From the NCBI GenBank assembly GCA_036417435.1, contig CM070910.1, forward strand, positions 12,093,501 to 12,157,500: a stretch of 64,000 nucleotides of DNA, in the 5' to 3' direction. Every line of letters begins with the position of its first letter. The stretch's first letter is position 1. A model generated the notes under the pieces. The model made no database searches. It worked only from the letters and a program-made list of their open reading frames with translations, and had not been told where the DNA came from. This DNA is from Inia geoffrensis (lineage: Eukaryota > Chordata > Mammalia > Artiodactyla > Iniidae). This document shows positions 1 through 11,219 of the stretch, piece by piece. A program made the position numbers and the translations under genes.

Positions 1-1750
1 TCTTTATACTTAAATATATGCTCTGCAGTTTCTTAATTTTAAGAGGCCAGAAAGCTACGATAATATCCAGATGAACGATCTCTTCATTTTTGGAAACAAA
101 AACTCTTCTGTAATTTGAGACAGCTAATTAAAAAAAAAAAAAAAAAAAAACTGGAGACAAACTATAAGATAGAAAAAAATTATTTAAAATATCAGCAACA
201 GTGACTGAATTATTTACAAAGATACAGTTGGATTTGACTTGACTAATTCTAATATGTACCTAACACATGCAGATGCACATATGTATTTAGTCTTTTTAAC
301 ATGACAAAATCAAACAACAATTAAATAACACCTTTAATCAGCTAATTTAGTTAACAACGGGAAGAATTTATAAATGTGCATGTTCACACTGGAATTTCCA
401 GCACACTGCCAAAGGGTTAAATATGTTAGAAGGTGTCCTGTGAACACCAATTGTTTGGCATTTCATGAAAACTCTTAGTCATGTATGACAAACCATGAAT
501 GCATTCTCAAATTTTAAAACTTATGGCAGTCTATTACACATCATTACCATGCCAGAGATGTCTTTACTTATTATTTCCTAGGTCTTCTAACAAGAGACAG
601 CACAGATCTTGATCTAAATACAGTAAACTCACTGAAATGAGAGGTCTGATCTCATTATTTGGAACCATGGAATCTCCCTGGTTGAGACATAAGCCCAGGG
701 CTGCACTTATCCAAAACATTCATAGTAAACAGTGGAATCCAAGATCTAATGTCCACCCTTATAGAAAAATAGCTTTCTTCCAAGACTTATAAATGAGTAT
801 TATTCCACAGAAGTGAGGGTAAATTAGCTAAAACACTCATCCACAATCACGCAATGAATCTGATGAAATCATGGCTTGGCGAGCATTCCCAGTAGTATCC
901 ACTGCGTCCAACTAAGCAGTGGATGGACAGTACAGGAGACCTGGGTCTCGGACGCAAGATAAAAGCAGAGATCATCAAATAAATCCTTCTTATAGCTGGC
1001 CACCTTAATCTCTTCAGGGAATCAAAATGTGATTAGTAGCAAACTGTGAGCAGCCATCACAACAGTTTTGAGAATCAAGTTCTTACCAACAGAAGAGGTT
1101 CCATTTTAACACCCTAATCTGCTTCCTTGTTTTCTAGGAAAAAGACCCTAAGATTCATCGCAAGTTGGCTGTGAAGTAGCTGAGGGATAAGGTGGATGTC
1201 GTGGATTTTCTCCTCTACATAAAATAATGACATTCAAAGAAGTTCTAGCACCAGATGGTGTGCGGGGGTGGGGGGTGGAGGGGGAGATGGGAGGGGAGAG
1301 GTAAGAGGGGGTCCTCTTACCCCTGGACCATCTCTCTACTTGTGTATTACAGCCAACCTCCCAAAGGCTCCTTAGAAACATGATTTTATCAGCTAATCTC
1401 TTTCCAAATTGTTCAACTTCTCCCTCTTGATCAGGACCTGCCTCATGTCCCGTCCCCGATCTTTCATCATCCCTCTCCAGCTGCACCCCCACTGCTCTCC
1501 CTCCTTTCTCAAGCTGTGTAACTTTTAGAAAGTGATTGTAGAGTAATATAAAAATCACTTCACCCTTACTTGCTTGTATGGGTGGTAACTATGAGACTTT
1601 CAAAGAGCAGCAAATCCGTATGTTACATACAGTTCCTGAGTATAGGAAAAGATGGAAAGGCTATCAATTCCTTTCATGAACCCTAAAGCAATAACTGAGA
1701 AATGAGGAACAATTATTATTCCTACTTTAATGGATGATATGATGTCAGCC
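1..1750. other. unique sequence, no gene recognised
   Basis: This stretch is AT-rich and shows no repeat I can name. An A-run of about 21 bases lies near 130-150 and a G-rich patch near 1262-1310. A minus-strand frame of 136 codons covers 1148-1558, but it has no recognisable domain, runs through the G-rich low-complexity patch and has no convincing splice sites, so I do not call it a gene. Confidence 0.5.
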
Positions 1751-1754
1751 CAGA

Positions 1755-2575
1755 AAATCAAAGATAGTCAGCTGAAAACGTGTTGGAATTATTAAGCAAG
1801 TTCAGTAAGGGGACCATACAATGAATAGACAAGATGAGTAGGCTTCTAATACGTATCAGTAATAACCACTTAAAAAGTGAGGGAAGGGCTTCCCCGGTGG
1901 CGCAGTGGTTGAGAGTCTGCCTGCCGACGCAGGGGATGCGGGTTCATGCCCCGGCCCGCGAAGATCCCACATGCCGCGGAGCGGCTGGTCCCGTAATCCA
2001 TGGCCACTGAGCCTGCGCGTCCAGAGCCTGTGCTCTGCAACGGGAGAGGCCACAACAGTGAGAGGCCCGTGTACCACAAAAAAAAAAAAAGTGAGGGGAA
2101 AACTTTTTCCATCACCAGCAAAAATTATTAAATAACTAGAAATTAGTGAGAATGCATAATATCTATAATAAAAACCTATTAAAATTTTACTAAAGGACAT
2201 AAAGAAGATTTTAAAAATTCTGAGACAATCTATGTTCCTTGGTAGGAAGATTCAAATCATAGGAGGTCAATTCTCTTAAATTACTATATATTCAGTGCAG
2301 TCGCAAATAGATTTTTAAAATGATGTGACTGACTCTAAAGTTCATCTGGATGGCTAACTTTGTAGAAAATACCAAGAAAAATATTTTGAAGGGAAAAAAA
2401 ACAAGAATAACATGAGAGCATTTGCCCTATCAGATAGCAAAATATTCTATAAATTTAAAATAATTTTAATAGCTTACTACCAAACAAATATTCAAAGTCC
2501 AGAAGTAGATACAAAGTTATATAGAGATTTAGAAAATGACAGAGGTGGCATTTCAAGTATATAAAGAAAAGATGG
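1755..2575 (+). mobile_element. old L1 fragment (decayed ORF2 region)
   Basis: The segment follows the order of the L1 ORF2 C-terminal half. It starts with a counterpart of the element's AAAGATAGTCAG... AAGTTCAGTAAGG stretch. It continues with the motif around GGAAGATTCAAAT... GTCAATTCTC and then AAGTTCATCTGGATGG. Frame is lost throughout. A type A SINE at 1886-2090 splits it and a type C SINE closes it at 2576. The divergence suggests an old L1M-class copy; the exact subfamily is unknown. Confidence 0.6.
1886..2090 (+). mobile_element. CHR-type SINE, type A
   Basis: The head (GGGCTTCCCCGGTGGCGCAG) and the GTACCACAAAA tail are both present, so the element is full length. It is flanked by a direct repeat of about 12 bp: AAAAGTGAGGGA on the left and AAAAGTGAGGGGA on the right. 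It sits inside the old L1 fragment, so it is younger than that L1. Confidence 0.95.
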
Positions 2576-2700
2576 GGACCTCCCTGGTGGTCCATCAGTT
2601 AAGACTCCGTGCTTCCAATGCAGGGGGCATGGATTCGATCCCTGGCTGGGGAACTAAGATCCCACATGGTGTGGCCAAAAAAAAAGAAAAAAGAAAAAGA
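2576..2700 (+). mobile_element. CHR-type SINE, type C (short)
   Basis: The head reads GGGACCTCCCTGGTGGTCC and the body ends at GTGTGGCC followed by an A/G-rich tail. AAAGAAAAGATGGG flanks both ends as the target duplication. Confidence 0.93.
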
Positions 2701-2715
2701 GAAAAGAAAAGATGG

Positions 2716-5700
2716 GTACTAAAACAACCAAAGTTAGAACAACTAAGTTTTTTCTTCCCAATCCTTTGCTCTGTCGTACAGTTTCACCCGTGTGTAAAAC
2801 CAGCAGCATACCTGTCTCTCCCAAATCACATATGGTACCAAAGCACAAAGGTGTGTGGGAGCTTATTATAGCCTCTCACCAAGTCCCTAACCAGGGGTGA
2901 GTCCACGCTTGAACCAAGCCAGAATCAAGGCCGTACATTTTAACCTTTAAGTTCTCGTGGGAGCAGCCAAGGTACCACCTCTCCACTTTCAGAGACTGGC
3001 ACCCGGGCCAAGGGGCCACACAGGCTGCCCTCTGAGTCATGGCTGAGTCCATCCCGCCAAGCCTGCCAGCCCCTGCTTGGATGTCTCCACCTCCAACGTG
3101 CAACCTCTTTGGTACAAAAACACTTCCAGTCCTCCTTCAGCAGCGGTCTGTTCCCTTCAGAATGTGACAGTTAACCACAGTGAATTCTGCAAAGAAAAGT
3201 AACATTCTACTCCTGAAGTGAGAAAAAAAAAAAAGAGAAACAATTCCCATTGCAAAAGGATGATTCTTAATCGGAAACTTGGGAAGGACTTGGGCAAAGC
3301 AGGTCAGAAATGATTCCAAGATCATCTGTATTTGCTGAGGAATAAATAAAAGTTTTTATCATCTGAAATTCTGAACCTGTCCCTGAGGGGAAGACTGTTT
3401 AGCATTTTGTGATGTGACAGCTTACCCAGGTCTTAAATATTCCTCTCAATAGAGGCTCTTTTTTATCCAGTACCTAGCCAAATCCACGCAGCACTGTCAG
3501 AAGACAAAGTAAAATGCCTGCTTATGAGCTATTTTATGTTTCCACATGGAAATCCAAGCTATCGTTATCAGAGCTCCAGCAGGGCTGCAAGGCGCCTCTG
3601 AGCAGGAAAGTACTATAAAAGAAGCCGATTGTATTTCCGAGATGGGATCACTGAGAATGTATAGACCAGTTAATGCTCAATGTTCTTCGTCCTCACAACT
3701 GCCAAAGAGGCTTCCTTCCAGCCACTCAATAGTAAAAGTTCCAAGTACTTCTCAGAAGGCTCCTAAGGTTTTTCTTCTTCCTTTATTTTCTCTGGGGGTG
3801 GGAAATGGGGAGTGCAGGGGGTCACATGCATTTGTGTACGTGCAATGAAAATAGATTTTTAAATGTGCTTTTGGCAAAACTGGCAGGTACCAGTCTAGCT
3901 TCAGTGGTCAAGATGCATATACTTTCGAGGAAATTAATTTTAACTTTGATGAAAAAAATGTACAGTGCATGAGCACACATTAAATAAAAAATGACCTTAA
4001 AAAAACAAGGTTCTATGGGATGCTCAATAACTAAAATGACATTTAACAAAGTACAATGTTTGAGTCTATGAGCACTTCACCGTTCAGATCCATCTCTTAA
4101 TCTATAGGGCAAGTGCCAACAAGGAAGCTCTCCAAAGTTCAGTCACCTATAAATGTCTAAGATCCTAATTTTCAAATATTTGTATTCCCCACTCTGCCCC
4201 TGCAGGACCCAAAAGGGAAAAGGAAGTCAGGGCCATTGGCTCAGTAAAATGAAATCCTGTCTTGGCTCTCCTATGATTTCACTTACTTTTTATAGCTTGG
4301 CTTTCAAACGTAGTAATTGCTTTCTTTTTTTAAAGACATGGATTTATACCACATTTAATTTGAGTGTCGCTATATATAGATTTTGGTCTACTATAATAGC
4401 AAATACATAAGATCCCACCCCTGAAGACGTAAACTGTAACAGCAATTTAGGGATAGGATTATCTTTTCCTATAAAGCAAAATTATTAAAGTGATCAAACA
4501 TAAATGTGTCCATCTGCTACCTAAAGACAATTCCTAAACCCAGCTTTTATGACACTCTCAAAATAAAAAATGTACAATCTCTTCCAGGAAATTTGTGGTC
4601 TGAAAATTCTATGAGATTAAAAAAATTATATCATGTTGTCTCATGTCTGTGAGCTCTTATGTTCCCTGGTTCAGATACTGGTACTTAAAGCTGACAGTTA
4701 GAAAAGCTGTAGACTTTTCTAGACTGCTCTCGATTCTCAGAAAACAGATATAGGATCCACTTTTGTTCTTCAATTACTTATCTCTTACCAGAGAAAAGTG
4801 GTAATGATTCCTTTCCCCAGAATCATGAAGCTGTAGGTAACAAGAGCATGGCACAGTCCAAGGAACACGTGCTCCGGAATCAGCCTGGGTCAAAACCCAG
4901 CCCCACTGCTGAATCCCTCACCCGCTCCAAGCCCATGTCCTCCTCCGCGGGCTGGGAGGGAACGCACTCTGGGGAACTGCTGAGTTAAATGAGATGACGG
5001 CATCGTGGACTCCTACGGAGTCAGCGAGATGAGGACGTTGCTCATGATGAAGCAGAGTCTTGGAAACACTTCCTCCAATCCCTTCACCTTTCAGATGAAG
5101 GTGAGTGAGGACCAGAGAAATTACCGCACAAACCAACAACCTACATCTCAGTAAGTGGCTTACGAAGCAGGAGAGTCTAAGGCTTCAGTTAGGACTTCTC
5201 GATGTGATGAACGAAAGCACAACACTACTCATGCTCACGAGGGGCTCTGCCTCCGAGGAAGGCTGGCCAAAAACTCACTAGTGCTGAGCGCGTAAGGAAA
5301 TGAGAACTTTCCCCACAAGAGAAGGCCCCCAAAGCTTGATGGGTAACACGTGCCTTTACTCGACTTCAAATATGTCTTCATCTTTGCTTGGCCACTTAAG
5401 ACCATTCACTTCCAGTTGGTTTCAGGCCAGTAAGCTGCCCAACACATCACGGCTGCAAAAGCAGCAGAGGACACACAGACGTGGTACGATTCCCACCTGC
5501 ACTTGATCCCATGCACAGACCAGGCAGACCTGTACGCAAGTAGCTGAAAAGGACAGAGGTTCATGATGGAGAGGCAAACTCCCGGCTGCTCAACTGGAAA
5601 TTTTCAGAAGAACTCAAACTTCCAATCATAAAGGCCCCTCACACCGACACCTCAGCAATCTGCATCTTGGCCAAATGTGCCACCTCCCATCTCACTCCAG

Positions 5701-6830
5701 GCTGAGACCTGGCTTAAAGAGAGCCAGGTGCCAGGTACAGAGAGCATCTATAGCTGAGACCCCCTCCAAGCCTCAGCTCAGCTTGTCCTCCAAAGTCCAT
5801 TTCCTGAACTAGCTGCTAGTAAGTCCAAGTCAAATTCAGACACATCTTGAACAAAGAGAAGGATGCAGATCACAAAATAAAATCATTTGCCAGGAAAAAA
5901 CAGAGCAAAAACCGGGTTCCTCCTCCTCTTTCAGTGCCCTTGTTTGAAAAACCACTTCTTCAAAACAGAAGCCAGAAATGAGGAAACCTAAGATGGACAT
6001 GAAAATGAATTCACTTTATACATATCCACAGAGGCCAAGCCAAAGCCAAACCCAGAACATGACACAAGTAAGCCCAGTAATACCTTACTAAAAACCATCA
6101 CCAGTTCCAACGGTCACCAAGGGAGCTCACACTTAAGCACTACGCTACCGTCAGAGTAAAGCTTTAACTTCTCAAAACTCCAGAAATGTGACAACAAAAG
6201 ACACGGTATTGCTTCTGCAGGACAGCCCCCGTGGCTTTCCCTGCCAGGTGAGAGCTGCACTAACCCAGCTCAGGCTTCGTGGTCGTTTATCTCCCTCCTC
6301 AGCATTAAACATATCAGAGATGAGGTCAATGAGCTCTTCAAGAACCGGCCAGGCACACGCGTCCACACAGCACACCCAATGCTGTTTAGTCACCTTTAAA
6401 CACGGTAAGCTTTCTACAACTCTTAGTAGACAGCTCACCACATGGCACCTTTCCTTTTTATCTCATTTATATTTCCTTCTCAAATGATTCTGTGGCAAAG
6501 TATCCAGTTTTGAGAGCTACATCGAGACTAGCGAGTTCCTTTTCATAAGCTCCTTCGGACCGAAAATACGATAGGGGAGGGAAGTAAAAGCAAGACTTAT
6601 CACTCGTGATCCTGCAGATTCTATTAGCTGCTCCTTAAACTGACAGCGAGGCCACGCTGAGCAGCTCTGGGGGCGGCAGCAGCGAGGGGTGGGAGATCAG
6701 GGACTAGTCTTTGTATGAACCACCCTTGTTAACTCCTGCACCTCACACGGTACTGCTATGTGTCCTGTGTGTTGTGTGTTGAATAAGGGAATAAGTGAAT
6801 GACCAGACTGCACTGTACAAGCAACAACGA
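2716..6830. other. unique sequence, no gene recognised
   Basis: About 4 kb without young transposons. A MIR-like remnant lies near 4.85 kb. One plus-strand frame (3546-3848) has protein-like composition but lacks convincing exon boundaries; it is discussed as a finding. The rest shows no recognisable gene, RNA or repeat. Confidence 0.45.
4845..4990 (+). repeat. MIR-like ancient SINE remnant
   Basis: The order GAGCATGGC... GTGCTCCGGAATCAGCCTGGGTCAAA... CCCACTGCTG follows the MIR core (GAGCACGGACTCTGGAGCCAGACTGCC...). It is strongly decayed. Confidence 0.5.
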
Positions 6831-6834
6831 GAGT

Positions 6835-7000
6835 GGGGAGACTTGAATTTCAGTCTTATCTTTGACTGTGAAAAGATGTACGACAAGAGATGTGGTCAAC
6901 TCATTTAACCTCTCAGGAACTGTTTCCTTATCTACTTCAATGAAGCAGTTGGACGGATGATATCAAAAGATCCTTATAGTTCTTAGATCCTATAAACCTT
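6835..7000 (+). repeat. MIR-like ancient SINE remnant
   Basis: GTGGTCAACTCATTTAACCTCTCAGGAACTG, followed by TTTCCTTATCTAC, corresponds to the MIR segment that normally reads GGGCAAGTTACTTAACCTCTCTG... TTTCCTCATCTG. The ends are approximate. Confidence 0.55.
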
Positions 7001-7289
7001 TATTATTTAAAGTCTGGTTATATAACCACCTTACATCTATTAGGATAGCTACTATTAAAAAAAAAAAGAAAGAAAATAATAAGTGCTGTAAAGAAGTTGG
7101 AACCCTTGTGCACTGCTGGTGGGAATGTCAAATGGTGCAGCCATTGTAGAAAACAATACGGTGACTCTTTAAAAAATTAAAAATAGAATTACCATATGAT
7201 CCAGCAATTCTGGTTCTGAAAGCAGTGTCTCGAAGAGATATGTACACCCATGTTCACAGCAACATTATTCACAATAGCCGAAGGATGGA

Positions 7290-8206
7290 TAAATAGACAT
7301 TTCTCCAAAGAAGACATACAGATGGCCAACAAACACACAAAAAGATACTCAAGGTCACCAATTATTAGAGAAATGCAAATCAAAACTACAATGAGGTATC
7401 ACCTCACGCTGGTGAGAATGGCCATCATCAAAAAATCTACAAACAATAAATGTGGAAAAAAGGGAACCCTCATGCACTGTTGGTGGGAATGTAAATGGAT
7501 ACAGCCACTATGGAAACAGTATGGAGGTTCCTTAAAAAACTAACAATAGAACTACCATATGACCCAGCAATCCCACTACTGGGCATATACCCAGAGAGAA
7601 CTGTAATTCAAAAGAACACATGCATCCCAATGTTCACAGCAGCTCTATTTACAAGAGCCAGGACATGGAAGCAACCTAAATGTCCATCAACAGAGGAACA
7701 GATAAAGAAGATGTGGTACATATATACAATGGAATATTACTCAGCCATAAAAAGGAATGAAATTGGGTCATGTGTAGAAGTGTGGATGGACCCAGAGAGT
7801 GTCATACAAAGTAAGTCAGAAAGAGAAAAACAAATATCGTATATTAACACATATATATGGAATCTAGAAAAATGGTATAGATGATCTTATTTGCGAAGCA
7901 GAAATAGACACACAGACATAGAGAACAAAGGTATGGATACCAAGGGGGAAAGGAAGGGGGAGGCGGGGGGAATTGGGAGACTGGGATTGACACATACACA
8001 CTGTTGACACTATGTATAAATAACTAATGAGGACATACTGTATAGCACAAGGAACTCTATTTAATGCACTGTGTTGACCTAAATGGGAAGGAAATCCAAA
8101 AAAGGGGATATATGTATATGTACAGCTGATTCATTTTGCTGTACAGTAGAAACACAACATTGTAAAGCAACTATACTCCAATAAAAATTAGTTTAAAAAA
8201 ATATAC
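7290..8206 (+). mobile_element. younger 5'-truncated L1 3' end
   Basis: It starts at AAATAGACATTTCTCC, covers the last part of ORF2 and the 3' UTR, and ends at ACTCCAATAAAAATTAG with a short A-tract. It closely resembles the copies at 24.0-24.9 kb and 41.1-41.6 kb, but lacks the GCTGGAGAGGG stretch near 7450. Frames over 7250-7884 are ORF2 remnants broken by stops. It is flanked by AAGGATGGA only if about 685 bp of downstream sequence is included (see findings). Confidence 0.9.
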
Positions 8207-8208
8207 AC

Positions 8209-8550
8209 TGGGACTTCCCTGGTAGCGCAGTGGTAAAGAGTCCATCTGCCAATGCAGGGGACGTAGATTCAATCCCTGGTTCAGGAAGATCCCACATGCC
8301 GCAGAGCAACTAAGCCCGTGTGCCACAGCTGCTGAGCCTGTGCTCTAGAGCCCACGAGCCACAACTACTGAGCCCGCATGCCACAACTGCTGAGGCCTGC
8401 GTGCCTAGAGCCTGTGCTCTGCAACAGGAGAAGCCACCGCAATGAGAAGCCCACGCACCACAATGAAGAGTGGCCCCCGCTCACCGCAACTAGAGAAAGC
8501 CTGTGTGCAGCAACAAAGACCCAAAGCAGCCAAAAATAAATAATTAATTT

Positions 8551-8552
<2 letters not shown>
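8209..8552 (+). mobile_element. CHR-type SINE, type B
   Basis: The head GGGACTTCCCTGGTAGCGCAG, several CCACAACTACTGAGCC-type modules and an AATAAATAATTAATTTT tail are visible. It follows directly on the A-tract of the younger L1. The target duplication is obscured by the adjacent TA/CA microsatellite; ATATACAC on both sides is a possible remnant. Confidence 0.9.
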
Positions 8553-8554
<2 letters not shown>

Positions 8555-8612
<58 letters not shown>

Positions 8613-8638
8613 TAGAGAGAGATATAGATAGATAGATA
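8555..8638. repeat. compound microsatellite (TA)n(CA)n(GATA)n
   Basis: About 22 TA units are followed by about 7 CA units, a short GA run and GATA repeats. It abuts the tail of the type B SINE, a common place for A-rich tails to mature into microsatellites. Confidence 0.95.
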
Positions 8639-8891
8639 CCATATATTTGTAGGGCCCAAGTGGCCCAGGTATTTGAAGTGGGCATGAAGAGATTCCAACT
8701 TCTGCTATAAACAAATTGTGAGGGTGGAATATGTTATCTGAATATGTATTCCAGTCTTTTATGAATGAAAAGTTTCAAAGTTTTATCTAGCAGATAATCA
8801 CCTAATTATTCTGAAACAAAACAGGAAATACAGTAGAATGTATACATCTTCATCTGATGATATTAAAATTATTCTTTAACATAAAAAAACA
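8639..8891 (+). other. non-repeat segment carried inside an L1 target duplication
   Basis: I see no known repeat here. The segment ends in TTAACATAAAAAAAC immediately before the right copy of AAGGATGGA. It therefore lies inside the insertion that split the old L1, and may be 3'-transduced flank of the younger L1. Confidence 0.55.
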
Positions 8892-9361
8892 AAGGATGGA
8901 AAAACCCATGTCCACGAATGGATGAAGGATGAACAAGATGTGGTACACACATACAATGGAATACTTTCCTGCCTTAAAAAGGAAGGAAATTCTGACACAC
9001 GCTACAACAGGGATGAACCTTGAGGACATTACGTTGAGTGAAATGAGCCGGTCACAAAAGGCCAAATACTGTGTGACTCCACTTCTATGAGGGACCCAGA
9101 GGAGTCAAATTCATAGAGACAGAAAACAGATCGACGGTTGCCAAAGCTGGGGGGAGGAGGAACGAGGAGTTACTGTCTGATGAGTACATAGTTTCAATTT
9201 TGTAAAATGAAATGAGCTCTGGAGATGGTTGGTGCGGACTGTCACACAACAATGTGCTTAAGGCCACTGACCCGCGCACCTAATAATGATTAACATGGGA
9301 AATTTTATGTGATAGAGACTTTATCAAAATTAAATTTTTTAAGTTAAAAAAAGGATGACAT

Positions 9362-9805
9362 GGGGCTTACCCGGTGGCGCTGTGGTTGAGAATCCACCTG
9401 CCAATGCAGGGGACGTGGGTTTGATCCCTGGTCCGGGAAGATCCCACATGCCGCGGAGCAACTAAGCCTGTGCGCCACAACTACTGAGCCTGCCCTCTAG
9501 AGCCTGTGAGACACAACTACTAATCCTACAAGCCACAACTACTGAAGCGCACACGCCACAACTACTGAAGCGCACACGCCGCAACTACTAAGTCCACGGG
9601 CCACAACTACTGAAACCCACACACCACAACTACTGAAGCCCATGTACCTAGAGCCCGTGCTCTGCAACAAGAGAAGCCACCACAATAAGAAGCCCGCACG
9701 CCGCAACCAAGAGTAGCCCCTGCTCGCCTCAACTAGAGAAAGCCCGCATGCAGCAAGGAAGATCCAACGCAGCCAAAAATAAATACATAAATAAAATAAA
9801 TTTAT
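9362..9805 (+). mobile_element. CHR-type SINE, type B, with expanded internal repeats
   Basis: The element is unusually long, about 444 bp. Between 9474 and 9645 there are seven copies of a module built on CCACAACTACTGA, two of them practically identical in tandem (CCACAACTACTGAAGCGCAC). The flanking duplication is AAAAAAGGATGACAT on the left and AAAAAAGGATGGCACAT on the right. It inserted at the A-rich end of the old L1. Confidence 0.93.
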
Positions 9806-10139
9806 AAAAAAGGATGGCACATAAATTATACCTAAATAAGCCTGATTTTAAAGTAAAACTACGTTTTAAAGTTCCCCTGACAGTTACCCTTTCATTCTTC
9901 AAGTCAGCAAATGTTTACCAATCACCCACTGATCTGCAGCTGATATGCATGGGCTTCTCCAGAGGCTGCTCTGGCAGGAACAGGGAACACCCTTTCACTC
10001 CCACTCTGTGAAAAGCGTGGAAGGAGTTAAGGAACTGGGGCAGGGCGGCTCAGCTGGGAACTAGTACGGCCAGCATGGAAGACCCCGGCTGACTCCCAGC
10101 CACATCCTACCCTCACCTTGCTACCTTTTCTAATCTGCC

Positions 10140-10265
10140 TGCCCTGCTCTGCAAACAAGGAAGCAGAGGCTCAGAAAGGTTAAGTCACTTCCCCAAGTTC
10201 CACACCGAGCCAGGAGGCCCAAGGCAGGAAGTCAGGTCAACCAGTTGCCAGTCTACTCTTCTTTC
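10140..10265 (-). repeat. MIR-like ancient SINE remnant
   Basis: AAGCAGAGGCTCAGAAAGGTTAAGTCACTTCCCCAAG is the reverse complement of the MIR core that ends in CCTCAGTTTCC. The remainder is decayed. Confidence 0.65.
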
Positions 10266-10507
10266 CAACGTACCAGAGAAAACCACACTTGGGGAGAAAA
10301 AGTACCTCTGGGGTCCCATGGCCATTTCCAAGGCAGTCCACCTCCACCATTTTCAACCTTCTCCCCATGAAGGACTTTCATTTAATCATTTGCCATTTAA
10401 TTTTGTTTACTTAATTTTTAATTTAAGTCACTTCCTTTCTTGTTTTCTCATTCATTCAACAAATCATTTATAAGAACTTAGTTTTTCTTTAAAAAAATAT
10501 CATCTGG

Positions 10508-10720
10508 GGCTACCCTGGTGGCGCAGTGGTTGAGACTCCGCCTGCCGACGCAGGGGACACGGGTTCGTGCCCCGGTCCGGGAAGATCCCACATGCCGCTG
10601 AGTGGCTGGGCCCGTGAGCCATGGCCACTGAGCCTGCGCGTCAGGAGCCTGTGCTCCACAACGTGAGAGGTCACAACAGTGAGCGGCCCGCGTACCACAA
10701 AAAAAAAAAAAAAAAAAAAA
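10508..10720 (+). mobile_element. CHR-type SINE, type A
   Basis: Full length with a pure A tail of over 20 bases. ATCATCTGG flanks both ends (10499-10507 and 10721-10729) as a perfect target duplication. Overlapping frames are SINE translations and not genes. Confidence 0.96.
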
Positions 10721-11059
10721 ATCATCTGGATACATATTCTCCCTTATAGCTACCCATTCACTACTCAATCAGTAGATATTTATTTAGTCACCTACTAATT
10801 TGGATGCTATCAACGTGTGTTTCTTCAAGGACTTTTCCGGCAGAGACAGAGGGATCCTCAACATTGCCACTATTCAGAACTGTCACAAAGCAGTCAGACA
10901 AAAATACTATCAGAACACAGCCAAGAGCCAAAATGCATGGCACCAACGATAAAGTTTCCCAGCTCAGGAGGAGAAAGTCCATGTAAATCCAGCAGCAGCT
11001 TTCACGCACAATCTCAACATTCCAGACAAACTTTCCCAGTAACTGGGACCCCGGAACCA

Positions 11060-11215
11060 CTGAACATTTACACAGCATGCGGGCTTTTCTCAAAGCAAGC
11101 CCGTGAGGTAAGTGTCAGTATCTCAATTAAAAAGGATGCAAAGGCGCAAAGAATTCAATAACTTGCCGAGGTCACAGAGCAAATGATCATTCTAGACTCA
11201 ATCTCAGGTCTACAG
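11060..11215 (-). repeat. MIR-like ancient SINE remnant
   Basis: The order is GCCCGTGAGGTAAGTGTCAGTATCTC, then GGCGCAAAGAATTCAATAACTTGCC and GTCACAGAGC. This is the reversed MIR 3' half (CCTATGAGGTAGGTACT... AGGTTAAGTAACTTGCCC...). Confidence 0.65.
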
Positions 11216-11219
11216 GTCA

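Larger units (their letters stand above)
7027..9345 (+). mobile_element. old L1 3' end, split by a later insertion
   Basis: The left part (7027-7289) runs from TTACATCTATTAGGATAGCTAC to TTCACAATAGCCGAAGGATGGA. The right part (8892-9345) resumes with AAGGATGGAAAAACCC and runs through the typical old-L1 3' end to the A-rich tail. The two parts overlap in the element by exactly AAGGATGGA, which is what a target-site duplication leaves. Everything from 7290 to 8891 was therefore inserted later. The copy is 5'-truncated and non-coding. Confidence 0.8.

Noticed and set aside
10508..10600. tRNA genes in the SINE heads
   Set aside because: The heads keep Pol III box-like stretches (GTGGCGCAGTGGTTGAG, GGTTCGTGCCCC) but do not form a tRNA with a usable anticodon arm. 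They recur in every SINE.
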